In this document: piece after piece, positions 18,203 to 27,235 of the stretch | Position numbering within the stretch: the stretch's first letter is position 1 | How the letters are laid out: each line of letters begins with the position of its first letter | Assembly: GCF_015206815.1 (NCBI RefSeq) | Contig: NZ_JADEXZ010000018.1 | Coordinates: forward strand, 1-64,000 | Direction of reading: 5' to 3' | Source: Fortiea sp. LEGE XX443 | Lineage (GTDB): Bacteria; Cyanobacteriota; Cyanobacteriia; Cyanobacteriales; Nostocaceae | Length of the DNA: 64,000 bases | Notes under the pieces: model-generated | Databases searched by the model: none | Told to the model about the DNA's origin: nothing | The model's input: the letters and a program-made list of their open reading frames with translations, nothing else | Program-made: the position numbers and the translations under genes

Positions 18203-19294
18203 TTAATGTGAGTTGTGATTCTGTGATATTAGAGCAGATTTCTGACCTATATAAGGAATTTCTTCGATGGGGAAGTTATCGTTATCGAGGTCATCGTAAA
18301 TTAGCAGCAATTGTTTTTCGCCTAAATAATTGAGTATCTTACCGTTGTACTTACTGGCATCTGCTCCCAGACCTTGAATGCGAATTATGCCATTAAATAC
18401 GGTAGCTCTGGCTAGATAAATTACAGGGTCATCACGAAAAGGAACGTTAACCGTGGTGGTGGCGGTGAGATGTGCCATGCCTCTCTCGTCCATTTCCTTA
18501 CTTAAAGCCATAGCTGTTTTTTCCAGTCCGCGAATGGCAACGATCGCCGCCGCAACTGCCATTGTAATATCTGTCCCATCGTCAGCTATAACCTGACGGG
18601 AAGAGAGAAACTCATAATTCTCTTCTCCTAGGTCATGGCGTATGCGTTGATGTACGATGTTACGTGGATTGTAATGGGTAAGTGCGCCCACAATTGCCCC
18701 ACAGGCTGCACGGGGTTGTCGCCAAGGAGATTCTTGGGTTTTGCCGTAGATTAGTTGTTCTTCTAAATCTAAACGTCCCACATGGGTTTTTAAATCTAGG
18801 GCGGCGAGGATAAAGGACTGGGAATTCCCTTCATAAATTTGCGTGCGCCAATTTTCGTCTAATTGGTGGGCAATGGTGACATGAGCTAAGGTAGCACCAT
18901 CATCAGTACCGCCACCCGTAGGGAAAAACGCCTCTGTTTTTAACTCGCCAATTTCCGATAGGGTAGCAAACCGGGAAGCAATCACATCACGATAAACTCT
19001 GGTTGACTCTCCTTGATGAATGCGATCGCCACAGTTAGTATATGCCAGGGTTGTCACCACACTGGGCAAGGTCAAATCTGCCCCACAAGCTTTTAAATCA
19101 GAAATACTAGCACCGGCAAACTGTAATTCATCTCGGAGTATTTGCAGGCCATTGACCAGAGTATAGCGATCGCTGACAATCTCATTCAAGTAAATGTTTT
19201 TTGAACTATCCTCCTGCCCAAATCTGGCAGATAGTTCCCAAAACTTTTTAATTCTGGCACTCGCTAAAGATGGATCAAATGTTGAAGAAGGCAT
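18203..19294 (-). CDS. Uncharacterised protein downstream of bciB
   Basis: I do not recognise the family. The protein (about 364 residues from the ATG at 19294; the frame stays open to a TTG at 19366) contains FWELSARFGQEDS, VVTTLAYTNCGDRIHQGES, TGGGTDDGATLAHV and RIQGLGADASKYNG. It looks soluble and globular, with no signal peptide. The gene follows bciB on the same strand, about 96 bp after it, so it may be co-transcribed with chlorophyll synthesis. Function is unknown; conserved co-occurrence with bciB would be the best clue. Confidence 0.75.
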   Translation of the reverse strand: MPSSTFDPSLASARIKKFWELSARFGQEDSSKNIYLNEIVSDRYTLVNGLQILRDELQFAGASISDLKACGADLTLPSVVTTLAYTNCGDRIHQGESTRVYRDVIASRFATLSEIGELKTEAFFPTGGGTDDGATLAHVTIAHQLDENWRTQIYEGNSQSFILAALDLKTHVGRLDLEEQLIYGKTQESPWRQPRAACGAIVGALTHYNPRNIVHQRIRHDLGEENYEFLSSRQVIADDGTDITMAVAAAIVAIRGLEKTAMALSKEMDERGMAHLTATTTVNVPFRDDPVIYLARATVFNGIIRIQGLGADASKYNGKILNYLGEKQLLLIYDDLDNDNFPIEEIPYIGQKSALISQNHNSH

Positions 19295-19390
19295 GGTTTT
19301 TGGCTGTAGAGATTGGATAAGAAAACGAGAAAGCAAAAGATCAACCCAGTGAAAAACCTCTAGCAACTGTCTGTGTCTTGGTGCGAAACT

Positions 19391-20590
19391 TTAATCAGGT
19401 AACTCATACTCCCCAACAATCCGCTTGGCAAACTCTGGTACATGCGCCTCCAACTTCTCCTGATGATGCCGCTTCACATACAGATAATTTCTTGTAAAGT
19501 GCGAATCAATGGAAAACCGTGCATATTCCAAACCTTTGGGGCCGATTTTATCAATCACCACAGCCATCAGTTTTGCCACCCACATCGGTAATGTTACAGC
19601 CTTGTCGTAAGCAGGAATACCCTGTTGTACAGCTTCTTTGCGGTTTCCTTGGGACATGACTGGCTGAGTGTCTATCTGGTCTTTTACTAAGTCCAGCATT
19701 TGTTTACCTGTATCATTTCTCACTACAATCCATTGCCAGCCAAAGGGTGCGCCCATATAACCTACAACTAAATCTGCTAGGGAGTTGACGTAATCGAAGC
19801 AACTCATACAGGAAGGGGCGAAGACATCTTTGAGTTGATTGGTTTTTAAGCCAAAGAAGGGTACTTTCTCGATTGAGCCATCTTCATGCTTGAAGTGAAT
19901 GCGGAAGTCTTGCATAAATTCGTAGTGTACTACTGTGTCAGGCGATCGGCTGGTGGTTTCTAAGAATTTTTGCAGTCCGGCGCGGGTCACATTGTCTACG
20001 CAAGGTGTCCCTAAAACGTATAATTTTTCTAATCCCAGTTGCTTTTCTACTGCCCTGAGTGCCTGAATTTGACAACCAACACCAATTACTAATAGTCGCT
20101 TCATTCCCGATTTTTCTACCTGTTCCAAAATCGAAAGGTTGGGAGAGAGTGTTGGTTTATTTACCCGCGCTGCTAGTATTTCTGCTGGGGTACGGGCAAT
20201 TACAGGCATGGGTTGGAAGCGGTCTTCTTTGGTATTTTGGACACAGACAACACCTTCTACTAAGCGGCGATTCAGCATTTCTATGGCAATGGTGCTGACA
20301 ATGCCTGTCCATTGTGCGCCTTCGATGGGCTGCTGTTTCCGCGCCGCCATCATGTCTTGATGCACACCAAAGTAGAGTTCATCGGGGTTGTCGAGATGGC
20401 GAGAACGAGTGTGGGTTTGTGCTTCGAGGGTGTCTATTTGCTGATTGATAAAAGCGCAGGCTTCCTTGACATAGTGAATATAGTATGTATCACATAGTCC
20501 ACATTCGCTGCACAGTTCTTTGGCAGGACGACGACTACCGGGTTTTAAGGCTTTGGCTTTTGTATGCTTGCCAGAATCAACTGAGGTCAT
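19391..20590 (-). CDS. bciB: Ferredoxin-dependent divinyl (proto)chlorophyllide 8-vinyl reductase
   Basis: The 399-residue iron-sulfur flavoprotein of the FrhB (coenzyme F420 hydrogenase beta) superfamily has an N-terminal cluster motif CSECGLCDTYY. Further cysteines lie in IGVGCQIQALRAVEK, VLGTPCVDNV and APSCMSCFDYVN, and the protein ends with an FSIDSHFTRNYLYVKRH motif. This is the cyanobacterial BciB pattern, which reduces the 8-vinyl group of chlorophyllide precursors to ethyl using ferredoxin. The close relative HCAR of plants reduces 7-hydroxymethyl chlorophyll a, so a related activity is possible. It is divergent from por across 265 bp, grouping two late chlorophyll steps. Confidence 0.9.
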   Translation of the reverse strand: MTSVDSGKHTKAKALKPGSRRPAKELCSECGLCDTYYIHYVKEACAFINQQIDTLEAQTHTRSRHLDNPDELYFGVHQDMMAARKQQPIEGAQWTGIVSTIAIEMLNRRLVEGVVCVQNTKEDRFQPMPVIARTPAEILAARVNKPTLSPNLSILEQVEKSGMKRLLVIGVGCQIQALRAVEKQLGLEKLYVLGTPCVDNVTRAGLQKFLETTSRSPDTVVHYEFMQDFRIHFKHEDGSIEKVPFFGLKTNQLKDVFAPSCMSCFDYVNSLADLVVGYMGAPFGWQWIVVRNDTGKQMLDLVKDQIDTQPVMSQGNRKEAVQQGIPAYDKAVTLPMWVAKLMAVVIDKIGPKGLEYARFSIDSHFTRNYLYVKRHHQEKLEAHVPEFAKRIVGEYELPD

Positions 20591-20849
20591 ATATATAAAT
20601 GTTTGTTTTATCCAGGAATCCTTTTATTACAATACCTTTACAGCCTATAAACTTGACGATAGAAATTGAAAAAGCATTGCTGGCAGAATATTTAGATTCA
20701 TGCTCTTAATATTTCGCAATAATAACTAACTGTAAACCGAAATTTATCTGATTGTTTGTTAACAAGTATTAAGCAAAAATTGGTAGATAATCTGTATAAC
20801 CCCGTGATGTAAGATCCAGGAGATAGTAAAAGGCGATAACAGAGTCTGA

Positions 20850-21818
<969 letters not shown>

Positions 21819-21976
21819 ACAGTGCTGAGTCCCCAGCTTTTAAGCAAGGTTGGGGGCGATCGCATCACACAGCCGAGAAACTTGTTAGAGTGAAAAAAAC
21901 TAGAAGATAACTAACTGATTTCACACTTCAGACTTCATAATTGACTCTAACTTAAGACAGATGTAGTATTTTATTA

Positions 21977-22095
21977 AATCGAAGGGGAGTAGCTACTGGC
22001 AGAAAGTTTCCAGCCAGTTCGTCTGAATCAACATACTGGTGATGAACCTGGTTCAGATGTCAAATGTTAAATATTTGAAAGCGAGACCTTCACTA
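21977..22095 (+). promoter_or_regulatory. yybP-ykoY manganese riboswitch
   Basis: The conserved core GAAGGGGAGTAGC (21981-21993) is followed by paired stems, the AATCAACATACTGGTGATGAAC segment in the second half, and a closing GCGAGACCTTC (22081-22091). P1 can form between GAAGG (21981-21985) and CCTTC (22087-22091). It lies directly upstream of a GDT1/TMEM165-family Mn2+ exporter gene, a known association. The P1 3' strand is also the 5' arm of the terminator hairpin at 22084-22132, so Mn2+ binding should prevent termination and switch the exporter on. Confidence 0.88.
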
Positions 22096-22132
22096 AGTTC
22101 ACAGACAAGATGTGAGCTTGGTGAGGTCTTTT
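22084..22132 (+). terminator. Riboswitch-controlled terminator hairpin
   Basis: AGACCTTCACTAAGTTCACA (22084-22103) pairs imperfectly with TGTGAGCTTGGTGAGGTCT (22111-22129), followed by a short T run. The 5' arm overlaps the riboswitch P1 helix, giving mutually exclusive folds. Confidence 0.75.
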
Positions 22133-22181
22133 GGCTCTCTTCAAGCTCACATCGGTAAGGATTCTTCAGGAGCTTGAGAGA

Positions 22182-22802
22182 GTGATAACAGCTTTTACCG
22201 CAGGTTTATTATTAATTACCGTTTCAGAGCTTGGTGATAAAACATTTTTTATCGCTGTGATTTTGGCAATGCACCATTCGAGGCGGTTGGTGTTTGCTGG
22301 GGTGACAGCTGCCTTAGCTGCCATGACCATCCTTTCGGTGCTATTTGGGCAAGTTGCATCTTTGCTGCCAAAAATTTACATTCATTACGCCGAAATAGCT
22401 TTGTTTCTTGCCTTCGGTATTAAGCTGTTGTACGACGCTAGTAAAATGCCTACTGCTACTTGTAATACAGATGTGGTAGAAGAAGCAGAAGCGGCTGTCA
22501 AACAAGCAGACTTGCAACTACCAAAGCGAAAAACGCCTTGGGCAATTATAACAGAAGCTTTCTTATTAACATTTGTAGCAGAGTGGGGCGATCGCACACA
22601 AATTGCCACCATTGCTTTAGCCGCTGGCAATAACCCGATTGGGGTGAGTATTGGAGCTATTTTAGGACATGCTATTTGTGCTGCGATCGCAGTTATCGGT
22701 GGTAAATTCATTGCCGGCCGTATTTCCGAACGTCAACTCACCTTCATCGGTGGATGCTTGTTTCTGATTTTTGGTGTGCTTGCTGCGGTAGAAGGCGTGT
22801 GA
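22182..22802 (+). CDS. GDT1/TMEM165 (UPF0016) family Mn2+ exporter
   Basis: The six-helix membrane protein has two repeated halves carrying the family signatures ELGDKT and EWGDRT. The frame is open from 22131, but GTG at 22182 with AGGAG (22168-22172) 9 nt upstream is the likelier start, giving about 206 residues. This family exports Mn2+ (and sometimes Ca2+) from the cytoplasm; in cyanobacteria a member moves Mn2+ from cytosol to thylakoid lumen, needed to avoid toxicity and to supply photosystem II. The Mn2+ riboswitch directly upstream supports this role. Confidence 0.9.
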   Translation: MITAFTAGLLLITVSELGDKTFFIAVILAMHHSRRLVFAGVTAALAAMTILSVLFGQVASLLPKIYIHYAEIALFLAFGIKLLYDASKMPTATCNTDVVEEAEAAVKQADLQLPKRKTPWAIITEAFLLTFVAEWGDRTQIATIALAAGNNPIGVSIGAILGHAICAAIAVIGGKFIAGRISERQLTFIGGCLFLIFGVLAAVEGV

Positions 22803-22817
22803 TTTAAGGCAAAAGTC

Positions 22818-22866
22818 AAAAGGTAAAAGTAAAAACAGAAAATTTCTTTTACCTTTTGCCTTTTTA
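22818..22866. terminator. Bidirectional terminator between convergent genes
   Basis: AAAAGGTAAAAG (22818-22829) pairs with CTTTTACCTTTT (22846-22857), flanked by A-rich and T-rich tracts. It lies between the plus-strand Mn exporter and the minus-strand TPR gene and could stop both. Confidence 0.65.
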
Positions 22867-23802
22867 CTTTTTACTTGCAGGAGCAGGAGTTGGGGTAGCA
22901 GTTGCGGCTTTGTTAATTTCGTCTCTATATTGAGTCGGCGCTAAACCCACAGCACTATCAAACAGAGGTTTAGCTTGCGTCATTTTCCCCTGTTCTTTCA
23001 AAAGCATGGCTTTAGCTAGGACAGGGCGGAAATCCTTGGGATCTTTCTTGATGGCTTGGTCATAGACGGTAATAGCTTGAGGATAGCGTTTTTGAGCAGC
23101 ATAAATATTGCCCAGTAGTACCTGCACGGCCACTACATTCACACTTCCAGGCTGAATGGTATTAGCTTGGTTAGCATTAGTTAACGTGTCTTGCAATAAG
23201 CCAATAGCTGCTTCCGGGCGTTGTTGATCTAACAGCAGCGCCACCATACCCTGTAAAGCCTTTAAATCTCCAGGTTGAGTATCGAGAATCGTGCGATAAG
23301 CTTGGGCGGCTCCTTCTTTATCACCAATTTGCTGCTTGGCTTGTGCTAGTAATACTCCATACTCCGACCTTTCGGGATTCAGTTTAGCTAGTTTTTCTAA
23401 AGGGGCAATTACCCCTTGAACATCACCTTGATTCAGACTTAAAAGTTGTAGCCGCGCTTGTAATACACCTTTAAGGGCAGTTTGATTTTCAGGTTCCCGT
23501 TGTAAAACCAGTTCATAGCCCCGTACCTCGTCTTGCAATTTTGATTTTTGGTCAGAGGAGGCTAAGTTACCTTGAGGACTTGCAGTATTCTGGTTTATAG
23601 ATGTCGTGTTATTAAATGCGCCAATTATGGGAACCACGGATACACCCACAAACATTAGAACTGCTAATGCCAAGATGACCCGAACTATCCAACGATTACG
23701 CGATTGAGACACAGTTTTGTAATTCTCCAGAACTTTAATGACATTATCTATTGACACAATTGGGAAATTAAAAATTTCCAAAACTTTGCGGAATACCGCC
23801 AA
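22864..23802 (-). CDS. Membrane-anchored tetratricopeptide-repeat protein
   Basis: A single membrane helix near residues 42-62 (VILALAVLMFVGVSVVPII) is followed by a linker and about five TPR units, for example GVLLAQAKQQIGDKEGAAQAY and VQVLLGNIYAAQKRYPQAI. The C-terminal tail is rich in Ala, Pro and Thr. TPR arrays act as protein-binding scaffolds. The annotated start is a TTG; an in-frame GTG at 23712 with GGAG upstream would give a shorter, more typical N terminus of about 15 residues before the helix. It converges on the Mn exporter with a shared terminator. No specific partner can be named. Confidence 0.82.
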   Translation of the reverse strand: MAVFRKVLEIFNFPIVSIDNVIKVLENYKTVSQSRNRWIVRVILALAVLMFVGVSVVPIIGAFNNTTSINQNTASPQGNLASSDQKSKLQDEVRGYELVLQREPENQTALKGVLQARLQLLSLNQGDVQGVIAPLEKLAKLNPERSEYGVLLAQAKQQIGDKEGAAQAYRTILDTQPGDLKALQGMVALLLDQQRPEAAIGLLQDTLTNANQANTIQPGSVNVVAVQVLLGNIYAAQKRYPQAITVYDQAIKKDPKDFRPVLAKAMLLKEQGKMTQAKPLFDSAVGLAPTQYRDEINKAATATPTPAPASKK

Positions 23803-24089
23803 TTGTCTGTGAATTTTATAACAAATAACTATTTACGCTGCTAAAGTAAGTGATGACTTTAGGGGGAGCCGTCAGAGTTGTACCTATGATATGCTTCCGA
23901 AACTGGTGTCTAGACGCTAGATTAAACATTTAGAGTATAAATGTAAATTTAGCGTTTTTAAAATTGTATTGGGCGCTCTCGTGTGGCTTTGTAGAAAACA
24001 AATATACTTTACATCAGCCGCACAAACGCTCTTTCCATCTGCTTAGTAAAATCCCACAATGGGATGTGTCTCCGCCGCAAGGAGTTTTT

Positions 24090-25124
24090 ATGAATTCCGA
24101 CCTGATGCCTTCGCCTGAATCTTCTAATTTGCCTGAGTCCAATCAACCTGAAACCAATATTGAGACGACCGCTAATGTACCAACACTAGCAGCCCCAGTC
24201 TCTGAATCGGAAAATTCAACTGTTGACCCTAGCGAGACCACCAGTGATGGGAACTTAGCCAATCGACAGCAACCGATTCCACCGCCCAGTGAACCAATGC
24301 AGTACAGAGCCATCGGCTTAGTCCGAGGTCGCTACATTGCAACTAGTGAACAGTTTACTCAAGGTACGCTCCTGACTGCTGATGGGGTGGAACTCCAAGC
24401 CGTTCTGCTCGGTCGAATTATGAGCTTAGTCAAGAACCACCTTGATTTAGAAAAAAATCATCTGTGGGTAGTTTATCCCCGGACTAAACAAGAAAACGAT
24501 GCCTTACACATCCAAATCGTTGGTGTATGGGAACCAGAAAATCTAGCTAAACAGCAAACACAAGATTCGGCGGCTAGTGAATTGCCAACAGCCGATGCTG
24601 CTGTAACTGAGAACTCTGAAGCAACTAAAAGCGACATTAAACCCTCATCAGATATTCCCGATGGTGGTTTTTCTGTGCGCGGCGAGGTAGTTTACCAGTC
24701 TTTCGATGACAAGAACTTAGTTGTCAAAATTAAGCAGGCTCCTCGCAAACAAGATGAAAAACCCAAGTATTTTAAGCTAAAACTCAAAGGTGTCCTGACC
24801 ACCAAAGCTGTGGGCAAATTTTGGGACTTCCAAGTAAAACGAGATGGCGATTTATTAGCTATAGAAACGGCTGAAGCGATCGCAGATTTGCCCAAAAAAC
24901 GCAGACCACCCCTAAGAGGAGGCGGTGGTGGTGGGTTTCGTGGTGGTGGTGGCGGTGGTCGCCGGCCATTCCCTCCCAGACGCAATGGAGACAGCCAAAG
25001 CCCAAGCCCACGGCCAATCAAGAAAATAGGCGGTGGCGAAGCTTCTGCGGTGTCAAAACCCCTACCAAAAACCTCTACGCCTGCTCCTAAGCCGATTAAG
25101 CGACAAAAACCAACGCAAGAGTAG
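24090..25124 (+). CDS. Uncharacterised protein with glycine/arginine-rich (RGG-like) tail
   Basis: The ATG at 24090 with AAGGAG 5 nt upstream is the likely start (344 residues), although the frame opens at 23964. An acidic, low-complexity N terminus (about 1-70) is followed by two beta-rich domains, near 75-150 (YRAIGLVRGRYIATSEQFTQ) and 190-265 (FSVRGEVVYQSFDDKNLVVK). The C-terminal tail has RRPPLRGGGGGGFRGGGGGG and further basic/proline-rich sequence. RGG tails commonly bind RNA or drive condensates, so a nucleic-acid-binding role is possible. I know the pattern as a conserved cyanobacterial protein without assigned function. Confidence 0.82.
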   Translation: MNSDLMPSPESSNLPESNQPETNIETTANVPTLAAPVSESENSTVDPSETTSDGNLANRQQPIPPPSEPMQYRAIGLVRGRYIATSEQFTQGTLLTADGVELQAVLLGRIMSLVKNHLDLEKNHLWVVYPRTKQENDALHIQIVGVWEPENLAKQQTQDSAASELPTADAAVTENSEATKSDIKPSSDIPDGGFSVRGEVVYQSFDDKNLVVKIKQAPRKQDEKPKYFKLKLKGVLTTKAVGKFWDFQVKRDGDLLAIETAEAIADLPKKRRPPLRGGGGGGFRGGGGGGRRPFPPRRNGDSQSPSPRPIKKIGGGEASAVSKPLPKTSTPAPKPIKRQKPTQE

Positions 25125-25144
25125 TGCTGAGTAGTGAGTGCTGA

Positions 25145-25173
25145 GTGCTGAGTAGTTTTTTTCTACTCAGCAC
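25145..25173. terminator. Hairpin terminator between convergent genes
   Basis: GTGCTGAGTAG (25145-25155) and CTACTCAGCAC (25163-25173) form an 11-bp perfect stem with a T-rich loop, preceded by short GTGCTGA/GAGTAGT direct repeats. It lies between the RGG-tail gene and the DUF39 gene. Confidence 0.7.
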
Positions 25174-25179
25174 GTTGGT

Positions 25180-26349
25180 TTAAAAATCTGTCCAACGGTC
25201 TTGGGGTAAAAACGATCGCTCCATTGGAATTGGGGCGACTGGTTCTGTCAGAGTAAAAGTGCCAGCTGCAATCCATTGTTTTAACTCTATGGCAACTTGC
25301 CGAGATAAAAACATACTGGCTAAAGGTGCAGTTCGCACAGTTTTATTTTCAATGGTGAGTCGCCCAGATTTGAGTTGGGCGTAACTCACCAAACCAAAGG
25401 TAGGACGCACGCGCCTGGGAATAGAAAAATCGACGATTGGTGCTACTAAATCTTTGTCTTGCACTGCACAGCGTTCAACTACAACTTCGTTTAATACGGG
25501 GAATGGTACACCAACACCCAACATCAACGAAGCCCCATAACTTTTGAAGTAACAACCACGCACCCATCGCTCTGCCATTTGCTTGGCATCCCCAATTAAG
25601 GCTAAGGTTGCAGATGGGCCGATGGGTGTACGATTGGCTAACCGCTTTTGTAAGGGGAAGTGTTGTGTACCTTCCCAAGCTATGTAGCCGATACCGCCGC
25701 CTAAGAAAATCCGCGTTCCAATACCCACTAGTTGCAAATCGGGGTCGTTGAACAGAGGAGAAATTGCCCCTGGGTTAGAGTAGACTGCGTTTCCTAAATG
25801 GGGTTGTAAGGAACCGAGATAGGTAAACAGTGGGCGATCGCCACCATTCACACCCACGATAAAATTTTGATAAAGGTTGCGGGGATTGAATAAATAAAAC
25901 TGATTTATGGTGTCACGGGTAATTGTAGTTTCAAATGTTGCCCGTGGGTAACAATCTGTGACTTGTCCCTGCGCCCTGACGTGTACTTGTTTACCTGCAA
26001 TCAAATCTTCAATAACGTGACCACCACCACGTTCCCGGACTTCTTCTCCGTCCATTGTATCAACAGCACAACTAGCACCCAGGTATAAATCTACAGCCCC
26101 AAAACCTGTATATGCGGGTACACCATCTATCCAACAACGGCGAATTTTGATTGGGGGATCAGTGTGTCCCAAATTAATAATCGCACCGCTGGATTCCATT
26201 GGCTCAAATGTGCCAGTGGTAATCACATCAACTTCTTTTGCCACTTTGCTCACGCCGACTTCTGCGACTCGTGCTTTTACTTCTTCAACTGTCAAAACGA
26301 CTGCACGCTGGCGGCTGATTTTCTCGTTAATTTCGGCGATCGTTCGCAT
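25180..26349 (-). CDS. DUF39/HcyBio-family homocysteine biosynthesis protein
   Basis: The 389-residue protein matches the DUF39 pattern: VITTGTFEPMESSGAIINLGH, GAVDLYLGAS, GGGHVIEDLIAGK, GGGIGYIAWEGTQH and a conserved Cys in VVERCAVQDKDL. In methanogens a member of this family makes homocysteine from aspartate semialdehyde by inserting sulfide. Those proteins have extra NIL and ferredoxin domains that this one lacks, so its exact sulfur-transfer reaction in cyanobacteria is unproven. It is monocistronic in appearance, converging on the RGG-tail gene. Confidence 0.88.
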   Translation of the reverse strand: MRTIAEINEKISRQRAVVLTVEEVKARVAEVGVSKVAKEVDVITTGTFEPMESSGAIINLGHTDPPIKIRRCWIDGVPAYTGFGAVDLYLGASCAVDTMDGEEVRERGGGHVIEDLIAGKQVHVRAQGQVTDCYPRATFETTITRDTINQFYLFNPRNLYQNFIVGVNGGDRPLFTYLGSLQPHLGNAVYSNPGAISPLFNDPDLQLVGIGTRIFLGGGIGYIAWEGTQHFPLQKRLANRTPIGPSATLALIGDAKQMAERWVRGCYFKSYGASLMLGVGVPFPVLNEVVVERCAVQDKDLVAPIVDFSIPRRVRPTFGLVSYAQLKSGRLTIENKTVRTAPLASMFLSRQVAIELKQWIAAGTFTLTEPVAPIPMERSFLPQDRWTDF

Positions 26350-26498
26350 AATATACCAAATTGGGATGGGTAGGTATTTTACCTTACACAGTTTTTTTAT
26401 TATGGGGTCTTCAACTGTTAACGCTTATCTTTCCCCTGTTCCCTTTTAATAGGCTGACACAGACTTCGAGGAAGTTAAATTGCGATCGCTCTCTCACT

Positions 26499-26528
26499 CA
26501 AAAACCCAGTCATCCAGACTGGGTTTTT
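26499..26528 (+). terminator. Perfect intrinsic-terminator-like hairpin
   Basis: AAAAACCCAGTC pairs with GACTGGGTTTTT around a short loop, with A and T tracts on either side. It has terminator form in both directions. No plus-strand gene ends just before it, so it may terminate an unannotated transcript or belong to a minus-strand gene read from further right. Confidence 0.6.
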
Positions 26529-26660
26529 GATGGGTCTATATTCACCAATAGACTATAATAATCCCAAGAGGAAGAGGCTTTCTTTACTTGTTAGAGGCGA
26601 TAGTGAAATCAACTAACAAGGGTATTTTACAAGTTCATCACATCATCTGTTTACTTCAAG

Positions 26661-26927
26661 TCATGCTTGTTGGTCTATCAATTCATCATGGACTTGTGAA
26701 ATCCTACTATATTCAGCCACTTTCTGCTCAGGTAAACGATTTTCTGGTATCTGCGGATCAACAAAACATCCAGCAGAAGAAGTAAAACGATTCACTTCTA
26801 CTCGTAAACTTAAAGGTGTGACGTGTACAGTAATAATTCCATCATACTTTGTCAGCACAGCTAAAAAAGTACCGAACAAAGTCAAATAAACAAAATACTT
26901 ATAATAGCGATTGCTTAGTGGACTCAC
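26661..26927 (-). CDS. Small single-helix membrane protein
   Basis: The GTG at 26927 preceded by a strong GGAGGGG gives an 89-residue protein. A frame opening at 26978 would start inside a perfect hairpin and is less likely. The N terminus VSPLSNRYYKYFVYLTLFGTF contains one hydrophobic helix, followed by a beta-rich segment GIITVHVTPLSLRVEVNRF and a charged tail. A plus-strand ORF overlaps it (26588-26785) but has no comparable start signal. The gene is divergent from the 950-residue HTH/TIR-like/GAF protein across a palindrome-rich 308 bp, so the two may be linked functionally. Family not recognised. Confidence 0.55.
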   Translation of the reverse strand: MSPLSNRYYKYFVYLTLFGTFLAVLTKYDGIITVHVTPLSLRVEVNRFTSSAGCFVDPQIPENRLPEQKVAEYSRISQVHDELIDQQA

Positions 26928-26965
26928 TTTCCCCTCCAGATCCTTAATTTGGTGATTATGAAGTC

Positions 26966-27008
26966 GGGTGTCTGCCAATATACTTTGCCAGTATATTGGC
27001 AGACACCC
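26966..27008. promoter_or_regulatory. 18-bp perfect inverted repeat (hairpin or operator)
   Basis: GGGTGTCTGCCAATATAC (26966-26983) and GTATATTGGCAGACACCC (26991-27008) are perfect inverted copies around a 7-nt loop. It lies in the divergent region between the small membrane protein and the 950-residue regulator-like gene. It could be a strong RNA hairpin or a dimer-binding operator. Confidence 0.7.
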
Positions 27009-27052
27009 AAAGATAAAGCAGACAGTTGAAGTGGTTAGCTGCTTCTGTCGCT

Positions 27053-27215
27053 AAAAGCCTCACTTAAAAGACTATGTTATTCATATAACATAGTCTTTTA
27101 AATTTCGTCAAGTAAAAGCCTCATATAAAAGAAGCATTTAAAAAACACATGTTTTTTTATGAAGAGTGGCATAAAAATGCTATCTTATCGTGAGGTGCAA
27201 ATAAGTGAGGCTTTT
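27053..27215. promoter_or_regulatory. Nested inverted repeats upstream of the 950-residue gene
   Basis: TTAAAAGACTATGTTAT (27064-27080) and ATAACATAGTCTTTTAA (27085-27101) form a 17-bp perfect stem with a 4-nt loop. A larger pair, AAAAGCCTCACTT (27053-27065) and AAGTGAGGCTTTT (27203-27215), encloses it. A partial extra copy AAAAGCCTCATATAAAAG starts at 27114. The outer pair ends 20 bp before the start codon, suggesting an operator, a structured leader or a terminal-repeat element. Confidence 0.65.
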
Positions 27216-27235
27216 GTAAGTTAGCAGGTTCACAG

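Noticed and set aside
26588-26785. 65-codon plus-strand ORF
   Set aside because: It overlaps the minus-strand small membrane protein, which has a much better start signal.
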